DNA of 64,000 bases from DATARR01 sp034666985 (GTDB taxonomy: Bacteria; Acidobacteriota; Thermoanaerobaculia; Multivoradales; UBA5704). Below the pieces are notes generated by a model. It did not search any database, was not told where the DNA came from, and saw only the letters and a program-made list of their open reading frames with translations. Below are positions 37,012 through 45,218 of the stretch, one piece after another. The position numbers and the translations under genes are program-made. Numbering within the stretch: the first letter of the stretch is position 1; each line of letters begins with the position of its first letter. The stretch is from positions 1-64,000 of the forward strand of contig JAXDKS010000005.1 in assembly GCA_034666985.1 (NCBI GenBank). The letters are read 5' to 3'.

Positions 37012-39114
37012 TCAATTTCTCATGCGTATTTCACGCTCTCGGAGAAGAGCTTCAAATTCAGGATAGCCACGCAAGGGATCCCAAACAGGGTCAAGCCGCA
37101 ACTCGTTGACAGAAATCGGCTGTCGATATGGGGTGTTGAGGAGGCTACTGAGCAGAGCCACCGCTTCGCTACGGCGACCCAGGGTTGCGGCCACCATCGC
37201 CTGGCCCTCGGCTACCAGGGGGCCTGGAAAGTCATGACTCTGTGGGACCGCATGCTTGGCTAGAACGAGAGCCTCCACCCTCCGGCCGAGTCGCGCGAGG
37301 GCCAACGCCAGGTACACGCGGAAGACAGGACGGCTTGAATATTGAGCGATGTGCAGCTTCAGCACCGGCAAACTGGCCTCCGTAAGAGCCAAGGCTCTCT
37401 GATGATCTCCGAGCCCCTCCAGCGCCATCACACGCAGGGCCGCAAGTCGGGTTTGGTCCGCAGGGGAGAGCAGCTTCTGCTCGTTCTCCGAGGAGAGGCG
37501 CGTCAGGGCCTGCTGAAACTTGCGCTCGCAGAGATCGAAGTAGACGGAGGCAAGTTGTAGCTGGGGGCTATCGCGCACCGGCGAATCCTCGAGGATCGCA
37601 CGGGACTCGTTCAGGTTCCCGGTCCAGGCGAAGCGGATGAGGGCTCGCTGCTCATAGTTGATCGGCTCGTCCGGCGCCAGCGAAATCGCTTGCTCGAAGT
37701 AAGCATCCGCTCGTGCGTAATCCCTCAGAGCTCCATAGGTCTCCGCTATGGCCCAGACCAGTTCTGCAGTACGCGGGTTCAGAGCCGCAGCTTTCTTGAG
37801 CATTTCGATGCGTCTTGTACCCCGCAGTTCCAGGTTAGTTCTGGCAACCACCAGTGATTTTTCGTAGATGCTGCAGGGAGCAGCGCGTTCTTCTTCGCCG
37901 ACGAGGTAGCGACCGCGTGCTTTTTCGACGACGATGCACTCGAGATCAGCGAGAACGCGATAGGGAATGCTACGAGCCGCAGCCATGAGGTGCTCAAACG
38001 CGGCGTCGTAGTCCTCCAAGCATCTGTAGCTGAAGTAGGCCTGTGCCAAATGGGTGGCCATGAGATTCGGATCCAGGGCGACCGCCTTCTCCATGGCCTG
38101 CCGCGCCTGCTCCAGGCGCTTGCTCGAGCGATCGGTGTTGCAGGCGAGATAGGAATGCACCTGCGAGAGCTGGGCCCAGGCTTCGGCGAAAGCCGGGTCC
38201 GTTTCGACGGCCTGCTCGAACATTTGCGCAGCCCTCTCCGGGTTCGGCGGGCGGTAGAACGGCTGGTCCTTGAGCAAAAGGCCTTGGACATAGGCTCGAT
38301 AGGCCTCCGGATTTTCCGTGGAACGCTTCCCCAAGCTCCAGCTTTGCTCTGGCGCGAGGGTGATGCCGAGGGTGGTGAAGATCGCGCGCGAGATTTCCTG
38401 CTGGGCTTTCAAGGGACTCTGTGCATCTCCTTCAAAGGGGGTGACCGGGAGGAGGGTCTCATCCGCCATCCGGATGAGCTGGGTCAGGACGCGCACCTGC
38501 CACCCGTCCGGCGGCCAACTGACCTGGCCTCGGAGAACATAATCGACTCCGAGCTTCTTCCAGATCTCCGACAGCGGTTTTAGGACACCCTTGTCACCCA
38601 GGACGTTCCTGCCAGGGATGACTTGCACCATGGGGAGGAGCGACAAGTTTGCCGTAATCTCCTCCGTCAACCCAGCGGCAAAGTCGGGGTCCTCTGGCTT
38701 GCCGAGGTTCTCGAAGGGGAGGACGACGATCCGGATTTCGTCCAACGGTCTCGGGACTTGCCGCTCCCGCATGACCGGCGCGAGGAGTTGATATCCTCGC
38801 TTTGGAATTGTCTGAATGTAACGCGGCTGGCGGGCGTCGTCGCCCAGGGCCTTCCGGAGGCTATGGATCGCCTGGGAGAGCGCCCCCTCCTCGACAAACG
38901 CGCCACCCCATACTGCTGCCAGGAGCTCCTCTTTGGTGACCACCCTCCCTGGAACGCCTGCCAAACAGGCAAGCACGTCCATCACCCGGGGCTCCACCCG
39001 CACCGACCGATTCACCGAGCAGAGGACGCCCTTAGCCTGCCAGACGAACCACTCCCCGAGCCGGAACCTGCCCAGTTCCGGAACGCGGGGCGTGGACTCT
39101 GGGGGCTCGCTCAT
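37012..39114 (-). CDS. Winged-helix transcriptional regulator with TolB-like and TPR domains
   Basis: A 700-residue one-component regulator. An OmpR/CadC-type winged-helix DNA-binding domain (about 10-112, ending in PRYIQTIPKRGYQLL) is followed by a TolB/FlgO-like segment (about 127-245, IVVLPFENLGKPEDPDFAAGLTEE split over two strands) and then about ten TPR repeats to the C-terminus. No membrane helix is visible, unlike CadC, so it is probably cytoplasmic. The signal sensed is unknown. No strong ribosome site is seen before ATG 39114. Divergent from the sigma-like gene across 285 bp that contain a palindromic element. Confidence 0.88.
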   Translation of the reverse strand: MSEPPESTPRVPELGRFRLGEWFVWQAKGVLCSVNRSVRVEPRVMDVLACLAGVPGRVVTKEELLAAVWGGAFVEEGALSQAIHSLRKALGDDARQPRYIQTIPKRGYQLLAPVMRERQVPRPLDEIRIVVLPFENLGKPEDPDFAAGLTEEITANLSLLPMVQVIPGRNVLGDKGVLKPLSEIWKKLGVDYVLRGQVSWPPDGWQVRVLTQLIRMADETLLPVTPFEGDAQSPLKAQQEISRAIFTTLGITLAPEQSWSLGKRSTENPEAYRAYVQGLLLKDQPFYRPPNPERAAQMFEQAVETDPAFAEAWAQLSQVHSYLACNTDRSSKRLEQARQAMEKAVALDPNLMATHLAQAYFSYRCLEDYDAAFEHLMAAARSIPYRVLADLECIVVEKARGRYLVGEEERAAPCSIYEKSLVVARTNLELRGTRRIEMLKKAAALNPRTAELVWAIAETYGALRDYARADAYFEQAISLAPDEPINYEQRALIRFAWTGNLNESRAILEDSPVRDSPQLQLASVYFDLCERKFQQALTRLSSENEQKLLSPADQTRLAALRVMALEGLGDHQRALALTEASLPVLKLHIAQYSSRPVFRVYLALALARLGRRVEALVLAKHAVPQSHDFPGPLVAEGQAMVAATLGRRSEAVALLSSLLNTPYRQPISVNELRLDPVWDPLRGYPEFEALLREREIRMRN

Positions 39115-39187
39115 GGCTATAAATCTACAAGAGAGTGGCCGGTATCAGATTATTCTAGTGGTCTGTCAACGCAGTATTGCTTAGATC

Positions 39188-39243
39188 CGTAGGGTGCGCT
39201 GTGCGCACCAGGAGCGGTTGTGGTGCGCACAGCGCACCCTACG
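39188..39243. repeat. Palindromic dispersed element, copy 1
   Basis: Two perfect arms of 23 bp (left from 39188, right ending 39243; core AGGGTGCGCTGTGCGCAC) around a 10-base loop. A second copy with the same arms but a different loop is at 47656-47714. The same palindrome class, as I recall, is widespread in Gram-negative genomes. The rest of the 285-bp gap 39115-39399 shows nothing else I can name. Confidence 0.8.
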
Positions 39244-39399
39244 AAGACCGTCGTTTCTGTGTTGACGAGGTACTAGCGCCCTGTCAGCCGGATTTCTTGA
39301 GCCTTTCTAGAGTTTTTCCAAAGGACGGCAAGAGCCCTTGAGCGCGAATCTGGACTCCGGACAGCGCCGCACCCGCGGCCTACATCTGGAGGTTCTGAA

Positions 39400-40263
39400 A
39401 TGTCTGGCGAGCTCGCTGAAGTCTCGGTCGATCGTGAAGCCCTTCCCCGCCCGCGCCCCGCGCGCCTCACTGATACCCCTCCTTCCCGTGGGCGAGCGCT
39501 CCTCGAACAGCACTTCCACCTGATCAGCCAGAGGCTCGACCAACTGAGCCGGTTCAGCGGCCTGCCCGAGCATGAAGCTGAGGAGTTCCGCTCCTGGGCC
39601 CTGTTCAAGCTCGTCGAGAACGACTACCGCATCCTCGGGAGTTGGGAAGGCCGGAGCTCTTTCCCCACCTTTCTGACCGTCGTGCTGGTCAACCTGATGA
39701 AGGATTACCGTATCCATGTCTGGGGCAGATGGCGACCCTCCTCGGCGGCTCTCCGGCGAGGCCCTGAAGCGGTGCTCCTGGAGCGGCTCTGTGTCCGCGA
39801 CAAACTCCCCATCGACGAGGCGATCGAGCGGATGCGGACCGAGCACGGGGTATCCCTTTCCCGGGCCGAGCTCGAACGGATGGCGGTCTCGCTGCGCCGG
39901 ACTCCGGAGCGGTGGCGGGTCAGCGAAGACGAGCTACTTCGCATCCCGATCGACGGACAGGTTGAAAGCCGGATCGAGGACGGTGAACGCGCCCGCGTCG
40001 AGGAACGGCTCCGCGAGCTGCTCGCTCCTCTCCTCCAGTCACTCCCGGCCGAGGACCGCCTGCTCCTCAAGCTCCACTATTGGGAGGGCCTCAGCATGGC
40101 CACGATCTCTCCTCTCCTGGGCCGCCCTCAACGGGAGCTGTACTCAGTCAGGGACAAGTGTTTGAAGAAGCTCCGGCGCAGCCTGGAGAAAGCGGGTTTG
40201 AGTCCGGAACAGGTGAGAGGACTGCTGGGCTGCTCCCATCTGGACCTCGCGCCGGATGAGTAA
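39400..40263 (+). CDS. Sigma-70 family RNA polymerase sigma factor (divergent)
   Basis: A 287-residue protein with the layout of an ECF-like sigma factor. Region 2-like helices lie at about 35-105 (SGLPEHEAEEFRSWALFKLVEND, split here by the family's core, then FPTFLTVVLVNLMKDYR), and a region 4 helix-turn-helix at about 205-275 (LPAEDRLLLKLHYWEGLSM). It is longer than most ECF factors because of an insert (about 110-195) between the two regions. TGGAGGT 7 nt before ATG 39400 fixes the start. No anti-sigma gene is adjacent; target genes are unknown. Confidence 0.78.
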   Translation: MSGELAEVSVDREALPRPRPARLTDTPPSRGRALLEQHFHLISQRLDQLSRFSGLPEHEAEEFRSWALFKLVENDYRILGSWEGRSSFPTFLTVVLVNLMKDYRIHVWGRWRPSSAALRRGPEAVLLERLCVRDKLPIDEAIERMRTEHGVSLSRAELERMAVSLRRTPERWRVSEDELLRIPIDGQVESRIEDGERARVEERLRELLAPLLQSLPAEDRLLLKLHYWEGLSMATISPLLGRPQRELYSVRDKCLKKLRRSLEKAGLSPEQVRGLLGCSHLDLAPDE

Positions 40264-40325
40264 GGATAGAAAGGACCTCAAGGACAACAGGGACAGCAAG
40301 GACTGCAAGGACGGCAAGGACGAAA
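40264..40325. repeat. 9-bp-period AAGGAC repeat
   Basis: About seven direct units of the type CAAGGACNN in tandem, starting one base after the sigma factor stop codon. It lies between convergent genes, like the copies at 36884-36940 and 61024-61112. Confidence 0.75.
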
Positions 40326-40362
40326 ACCTCGGGTGCCCCTTCCGCGCATGGGGGGAGACTCC

Positions 40363-42147
40363 TCACTTGCAGGGCGTCAACTCCGGCGCGGCACCCATAC
40401 GTCTCCCCACGTCCCCCTCCCGCGTCAGGGTTTTCGCCCCGCCGGCCTCCTCCAGAGTCATGGCGACGGCTCGACCGTCCTGGAGGCCGAAGGTGATCCG
40501 GAACCCCGGTTCACCGGTGCGACGGCGGAAGCTCGTCGGCGAGGTGGCCGCGAGAAGGTTCGAGCCATTCGGGAAGACCACCCGGAGGTATCCCCCGACG
40601 GCTTCCGTCCTGATCTTGACCCCGTCCTTGCCTTGCCAGGCGCCCGTGAGCCGGTCGAGCTCCTCGGGCTTCAGCTTCACCTCCGGTTCGAGTCTCAGGA
40701 GGAAGTCCGGCCTCCGCATGCGGGCAACGCAGGAGACGTCCAGCGATCCGGCGTCACCCGACGCGATGAAGGCCGAGATCATCTTCGGCACGCACTCCTC
40801 GCCCGTCATGCCGTCCTGGCCGTGGCCGCCGTCCGGAACCACCACGTGCCGGCTCCGCTTCAGCATGCGGGCCACCCGCTCGCCGGAGGAGGGCGGAGTG
40901 ACGGGGTCGGCCCCGCCCGAGAGGAGCAGGGTCGGGACGTCGGACGTCACCGGGACACGGAATTCGGGGCCGAGCTTCGGAGCCGGCCAGCCCACGCAGA
41001 CCGCCTGCTGCTTGCGCACGCGCAGATCGCCCAGGAAGGTGCCAGCCACGGCGGCGGGGATCTCCTCGTCACGGACGAAGGCGAGGTCCTCGGAGCAGGT
41101 GATGGAAAGAAAGTAGCCGTCGCTCGATGCGCCCTGGGACAGGCTGATGGCCTGGGCGAATTCGGCCAGAGGCTGCCAGCTCCCGTTCGCCGCGAGGTGG
41201 AGGTAGAGAGGAGTGAGGGAGATCCAGTTGTTGTAGTAGAGCATCCGCCGCAACACCTGCCCGAGACCGTTCTTCGACAGGATCACGTCGAACGGCTGGC
41301 CGGTCTCGGGGTTGACGGCCTGGGCTCTCACCGGTTCCTTTGCAACCTGGCGGAACACGGCGGCCACTTCCTCCTGGAGCTTCGGGAAGGCCTTCGTGCA
41401 CGCCGGGTCCCCTTTGCACTCGGCGATCAGGCCGTTCAGGGCCTGCTGGGCATAGCGGGCGGTGACCAGGGGGAACGCCTCGCCGACGGGGAGCACGCCG
41501 CTCATCACGGCCGTGCGGACGCTCCCGGGGTGGCGGCGCAGGTAGACCTGGACCGTGCGTGTGCCGTAGGAGGTCCCCATCAGATTGACCTTGCCGTAAC
41601 CCAGAGCGGTGCGGATCTCTTCGGCGTCGTCCACCACGTTGTCGGTCGAGTACTGGGTGAGGTCGGCGGTCTTCGCGAGCCGGTCGCGACAGACTCGGAC
41701 CTTGTCGGCGGGCATGTACTCCTCCAGGAATCCCTGGACGCTGCCGGTCCCCCGCAGCTCGTCGCAAATCAGCGCCGCCGACCGGCCGGTTCCCCGCGAG
41801 TCGATGAGGAGGACGTCGCGGTTCTTCCGCAGCTCCGGCGCACTCATCGCGAACCACCTCCCCTCGTCGAGGGACGACGCTCCCGGGCCGCCGGCGAAGT
41901 AGAGGAGCGGATCGGGGAGCCGTTCGGGTCCTGTGGCCGGCAGGATCACGACCTGGAGGGGGATCCTGCGTCCGCTCTGCGCGGCGCGGTTCTCGAAGAC
42001 CTCGTAGACACCGCACCGGGCGTCCTTCGGCAGCGAGGGGATCGCGCAGGGGACGGGTTCAAGTTTCTTGACGGGAGCGGTCTCTGCGGCGATTGACCCG
42101 CAGGACGCCAGGGCGAGGACGGAGAGAAGGAGTCGGACTCGGGGCAT
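40363..42147 (-). CDS. Lipoprotein alpha/beta hydrolase (tripeptidyl-aminopeptidase-like)
   Basis: A 594-residue alpha/beta hydrolase similar to TAP-type and prolyl aminopeptidases. A lipobox (LASC, Cys16) suggests membrane anchoring. The oxyanion-region motif AGGPGASS is present, the nucleophile is Ser193 in GTSYGT, the acid is the Asp of SGGADPVTP, and the base is the His in DGGHGQ. The TAP C-terminal segment surrounds the last two. About 110 extra residues at the C-terminus (from EVKLKPEELDRL) form a separate small beta domain, as in some DUF3471-bearing hydrolases. TAGGAG precedes ATG 42147. It is divergent from the AlkD-like gene across 76 bp. Probable role: peptide scavenging outside the cytoplasm. 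Confidence 0.85.
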   Translation of the reverse strand: MPRVRLLLSVLALASCGSIAAETAPVKKLEPVPCAIPSLPKDARCGVYEVFENRAAQSGRRIPLQVVILPATGPERLPDPLLYFAGGPGASSLDEGRWFAMSAPELRKNRDVLLIDSRGTGRSAALICDELRGTGSVQGFLEEYMPADKVRVCRDRLAKTADLTQYSTDNVVDDAEEIRTALGYGKVNLMGTSYGTRTVQVYLRRHPGSVRTAVMSGVLPVGEAFPLVTARYAQQALNGLIAECKGDPACTKAFPKLQEEVAAVFRQVAKEPVRAQAVNPETGQPFDVILSKNGLGQVLRRMLYYNNWISLTPLYLHLAANGSWQPLAEFAQAISLSQGASSDGYFLSITCSEDLAFVRDEEIPAAVAGTFLGDLRVRKQQAVCVGWPAPKLGPEFRVPVTSDVPTLLLSGGADPVTPPSSGERVARMLKRSRHVVVPDGGHGQDGMTGEECVPKMISAFIASGDAGSLDVSCVARMRRPDFLLRLEPEVKLKPEELDRLTGAWQGKDGVKIRTEAVGGYLRVVFPNGSNLLAATSPTSFRRRTGEPGFRITFGLQDGRAVAMTLEEAGGAKTLTREGDVGRRMGAAPELTPCK

Positions 42148-42223
42148 GAACTACTCCTATCGTTGAGCTCCTCCTGTATACGGATGCAGGGGCACGGGGT
42201 TTCGTGGCGGATAGAATGGCGGC

Positions 42224-42901
42224 ATGGACCTCCAACAGACGCTCGCCACCCTGAAGTCGCTGGGCAAGGAGCAGACGCGGAAGACCTACCGCCGTCACGG
42301 CGCGGGTGAGGACGTCTATGGCGTCAACACCCCGGACCTCAAGAGCCTGCAGAAGAAGATCAAGGTGGATCAGGCGCTGGCCGGGGAGCTGTGGCGGTCG
42401 GGCAACCACGAGGCCCGCATCCTGGCGACGATGATCGCCGATCCCCAGAAGCTGGACGGCGCCACTCTCGATGCCTGGGCGGCGGGGCTCGACAACTATC
42501 CCGAGACCGGCTACCTGGCGGGCCTTGTGGCCAGGAGCCCGGCTGCCCGCGAGGTCATGGCACGCTGGATCGACTCCGATGGCGAGTGGATCGCCTCCGC
42601 CGGCTGGGCCGTCCTCTCCCATCTCGTCGCCTCCGGCGAGATCTCCGACGCCGAGGCCGAAGCCTTCCTCGAGCGCATCGAGCGCGACCTCCACGGCAGC
42701 AAGAACCGGGTGCGCCACCAGATGAACGGCGCCCTCATCGCCATCGGCGGCTACAGGCCGGCGCTGCAGGCGAAGGCCCTCGCCGCCGGCGGGCGCATCG
42801 GCAAGGTCGAGGTGGACCACGGCGATACTGACTGCAAGACGCCGGACGCCGCGGGCTACATCAAGAAAATGGCCGGGAAGCGCGCCGCCAAGGCGGGCTG
42901 A
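42224..42901 (+). CDS. AlkD-like DNA alkylation repair protein
   Basis: A 225-residue all-helical HEAT-repeat protein of the DNA alkylation repair (AlkD-like) family, cytoplasmic. Helical repeats run through the whole length (for example LWRSGNHEARILATMIADP, WIASAGWAVLSHLV). The normal size for this family is 210-240 residues. AlkD excises bulky or cationic alkylated bases; several relatives lack known activity, so the exact substrate is uncertain. The C-terminal Lys/Ala-rich tail is typical. ATG 42224 is preferred, though no strong ribosome site is visible. The second 21-bp array starts 80 bp after its stop. Confidence 0.82.
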   Translation: MDLQQTLATLKSLGKEQTRKTYRRHGAGEDVYGVNTPDLKSLQKKIKVDQALAGELWRSGNHEARILATMIADPQKLDGATLDAWAAGLDNYPETGYLAGLVARSPAAREVMARWIDSDGEWIASAGWAVLSHLVASGEISDAEAEAFLERIERDLHGSKNRVRHQMNGALIAIGGYRPALQAKALAAGGRIGKVEVDHGDTDCKTPDAAGYIKKMAGKRAAKAG

Positions 42902-42980
42902 CAGCGCGGGACGGCCGGACCCGAGGAGCGGGCGACCGGCTCCGCGGGGCGCCTTCCCGGACCCGTCCGGCGCGCTGCGG

Positions 42981-43295
42981 GACCCGCGGGTCCTGTTGCC
43001 CGACCCGTGGGTCGAGTGGCGGGACCCGTAGGTCGAGTCGCCCGACCCATGGGTCAAGTCGCCGGACCCTTGGGTCAAGTCACGCGACCCTTGGGTCAAG
43101 TCACCGGACCCACGGGTCAAGTCGCCCGACCCTTGGGTCAAGTCACCGGACCCTTGGGTCAAGTCACCGGATCCATGGGTCAAGTCACGCGACCCACGGG
43201 TCAAGTCGCCCGACCCACGGGTCGAATCACCGGACCCACGGGTCGCGTCACCGGACCCACGGGTCGAATCGCCGGACTCATGGGTCGCGTCACCG
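42981..43295. repeat. 21-bp tandem array B (15 units)
   Basis: Fifteen head-to-tail units of exactly 21 bp: a 12-bp palindrome GACCC-nn-GGGTC, then a 9-bp spacer such as AAGTCACCG. The central dinucleotide of the palindrome varies (AT, TT, AC, GT, CG, TA), and the spacer alternates between a few forms. A partial unit follows at 43296. It occupies most of the 532-bp gap 42902-43433; the flanks (42902-42980 and 43311-43433) hold nothing I can name except the ribosome site of the next gene. It shares its period and copy number with array A but not its sequence. No unique spacers are present, so it is not CRISPR. Confidence 0.92.
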
Positions 43296-43433
43296 GACCC
43301 GCGCTCTCCGCTCGCCGCGCCGCCTCCCCCGAATCCCGTGACGGCCCGCCGTTACGCCGGGACGAGCGCCGGTTTCTTGGGGATGGTTCTCTTTTCCTTC
43401 TAGGCTGGGTCCAAGCTCAAGGAGGAAACGACC

Positions 43434-45218
43434 ATGAGATCCGAGAAACTCGGGGGGTTCGTCTTGCTGATGTCTCTCCTGGCCACGACGGCCGGAGCGC
43501 AGCAGGTGACGCTGCCCCTCAACCAGTACGAGGACCTTCGCGCCCGTGCCAATCCGGCGGCCGAGACGCCGCCTCCACCGCCGGCCCCGTTCGCCCTGGA
43601 GATGGCGGACTTCGAGGTGACGGCGGGTCCGGGGAGCGCCCGGATCGTCCAGACCCTCCGGTTGACGCTCTACGACGATCAGTGGCAGACCGTGCCCCTG
43701 GGCGACGCCGGCTCGTTCATCCACGCCGACTTCCGTGGGCTCGAGGGACGGGTGGACACCGCGGACAAGGTCTGGGCCCTGGCGGTGCGGGGCCGCGGCC
43801 GGCACGAGGTGCGCCTCGAGTCGGCCGTGCCCGTGACGCGCGACCTCGCCGCCACCCGGCCCATCTGGCGCTTCGGTCTGAAGCTGCCGCCGGCCGCCGT
43901 GGTGAAGGGGCGCATCGCGGTGCCTGCCGAGGTGGAGGAGGTCGAGATCCAGGGCGAGGGGCTGGTCCATCGTGACGTTGCAGGCATGGCGGGAAGACCC
44001 TGGAGCTTCGTGGCCCTGCCCGGCGGCGAGGTCACCTGGACGCTCTCGGGCAAGGCCACCCTGCCGGCGCGCGCCAAGCTCCCGCTGCGTTTCGAGGCTA
44101 TGTCCGCCACCGCGGTCGCCCTCTCGCACACCCGGCTGCGGGTGCTGGGCTGGATCGAGGCGCGAGTGGCCCAGGGCCGCCTCGCCGAGCTGCGCGTGCC
44201 GTTGCCGGACGGGCTGGAGGTCGCCTCGGTCCAGGGCGGCGCCGGCTGGAAGGTGGATGGCAAGACGCTGGTGATCACCCCCGCCGCGCCCGTGGAGGAC
44301 GTCTTCGCCGTGGAGATGGAGCTCACCGGCGAGCCCCGCGACGCCTTCGCCACGCCGCTGCTGATCCCCGAGGGGAGCGCCCGCACCTCGCTGCTCGCCA
44401 AGGGCACCCTCAAGAGCGATGGGAACCTCACCCTGGCCGATCCGGGATCGCTGCGCGCCCCGAGCGAAACGGCCGCGGCGCGACTGCCGGCGTCGCTGCG
44501 GTCGGCCGAAGGCCAGCTCTTCGCCGTGGCCGATCCCGCCCGGCCGCCCCGCTGGATCGCCGAGTGGGCCGAGAGCGCGAAAGTCCTGGCTTCCCAGATC
44601 GACCTCCTGCTGGTGGACGTGGCGGTGGGGGAGTCCGGCCGGGCCTCCTACCAGCTCTGGGCACAGGTGCGCAACCGCGGCGCCCAGCAGCTCACGTTCG
44701 TCCTCCCCGCCGGTTTCGAGCTGGCCTCGGCCCGCCTCGACGGCGCGCCGGTCACGCCCGGCACGGCACCCGCCGGCGGGCTCTCCATCCCCCTCCTCTC
44801 CCAGGAGGCGGCGCAGGTGATCCATCTGGGTGGTCTCCTCCCGCTTGCCCTGCCCCGGGAGGACGGCACGCTGGAGGTGCCGCTCCCGGCCCTCTCCGCG
44901 CCCGCGGCCCGGGTCGAGGTGCGGGTGGTCCTCCCCGGCGGGCGCTCCTATGAGCTGGCCGACGCTTCCCGCGCCGGCGCCATCTCGCCGCCGCCGGTGA
45001 CGGCCTCTCGCGAGCCCGCGGCCGGCATGGCCCGGCAGGTGGACGCGCAGGTGAACGCCGCGCTGCGTTCCACTCCGGAGACGGCCGCGGCTCCCGCCCT
45101 CTTCAGCGTGCCCCCCGGCTTCACCGAGATCGCCGCCGCCTGGAGCGCCCTCTCGGCCACCCCCACACCCCTGGCCCTCCGCACCGAGGTGGAGAAGGAG
45201 AGACCGCAATGGTTCTGA
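43434..45218 (+). CDS. Secreted beta-rich protein, first gene of a two-gene operon
   Basis: A 594-residue exported protein of unknown family. Signal peptide (1-22, ending AGAQ) is followed by VTLPLNQYEDLRARA, which resembles VMLPLKDYLSLVETV near the N-terminus of the next protein, so the two start with a shared motif. The rest is alternating beta strands with Ala/Pro/Arg-rich linkers and no membrane helix, suggesting several sandwich domains in the periplasm or on the surface. AAGGAGGA precedes ATG 43434. It overlaps the next gene by 10 bp, so translation is probably coupled. The wide beta-rich regions resemble those of the giant protein at 14238-18473 in style. Confidence 0.7.
   Translation: MRSEKLGGFVLLMSLLATTAGAQQVTLPLNQYEDLRARANPAAETPPPPPAPFALEMADFEVTAGPGSARIVQTLRLTLYDDQWQTVPLGDAGSFIHADFRGLEGRVDTADKVWALAVRGRGRHEVRLESAVPVTRDLAATRPIWRFGLKLPPAAVVKGRIAVPAEVEEVEIQGEGLVHRDVAGMAGRPWSFVALPGGEVTWTLSGKATLPARAKLPLRFEAMSATAVALSHTRLRVLGWIEARVAQGRLAELRVPLPDGLEVASVQGGAGWKVDGKTLVITPAAPVEDVFAVEMELTGEPRDAFATPLLIPEGSARTSLLAKGTLKSDGNLTLADPGSLRAPSETAAARLPASLRSAEGQLFAVADPARPPRWIAEWAESAKVLASQIDLLLVDVAVGESGRASYQLWAQVRNRGAQQLTFVLPAGFELASARLDGAPVTPGTAPAGGLSIPLLSQEAAQVIHLGGLLPLALPREDGTLEVPLPALSAPAARVEVRVVLPGGRSYELADASRAGAISPPPVTASREPAAGMARQVDAQVNAALRSTPETAAAPALFSVPPGFTEIAAAWSALSATPTPLALRTEVEKERPQWF

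Noticed and set aside
42059..43204. Minus-strand frame through array B encoding Gly-Asp-Leu-Thr heptads
   Set aside because: It overlaps the AlkD-like gene along its whole length on the other strand; the heptads follow from the 21-bp period alone.
42981..43295. Tandem arrays as CRISPR
   Set aside because: Units are contiguous with no unique spacers, the period is only 21 bp, and no cas gene is in the window.
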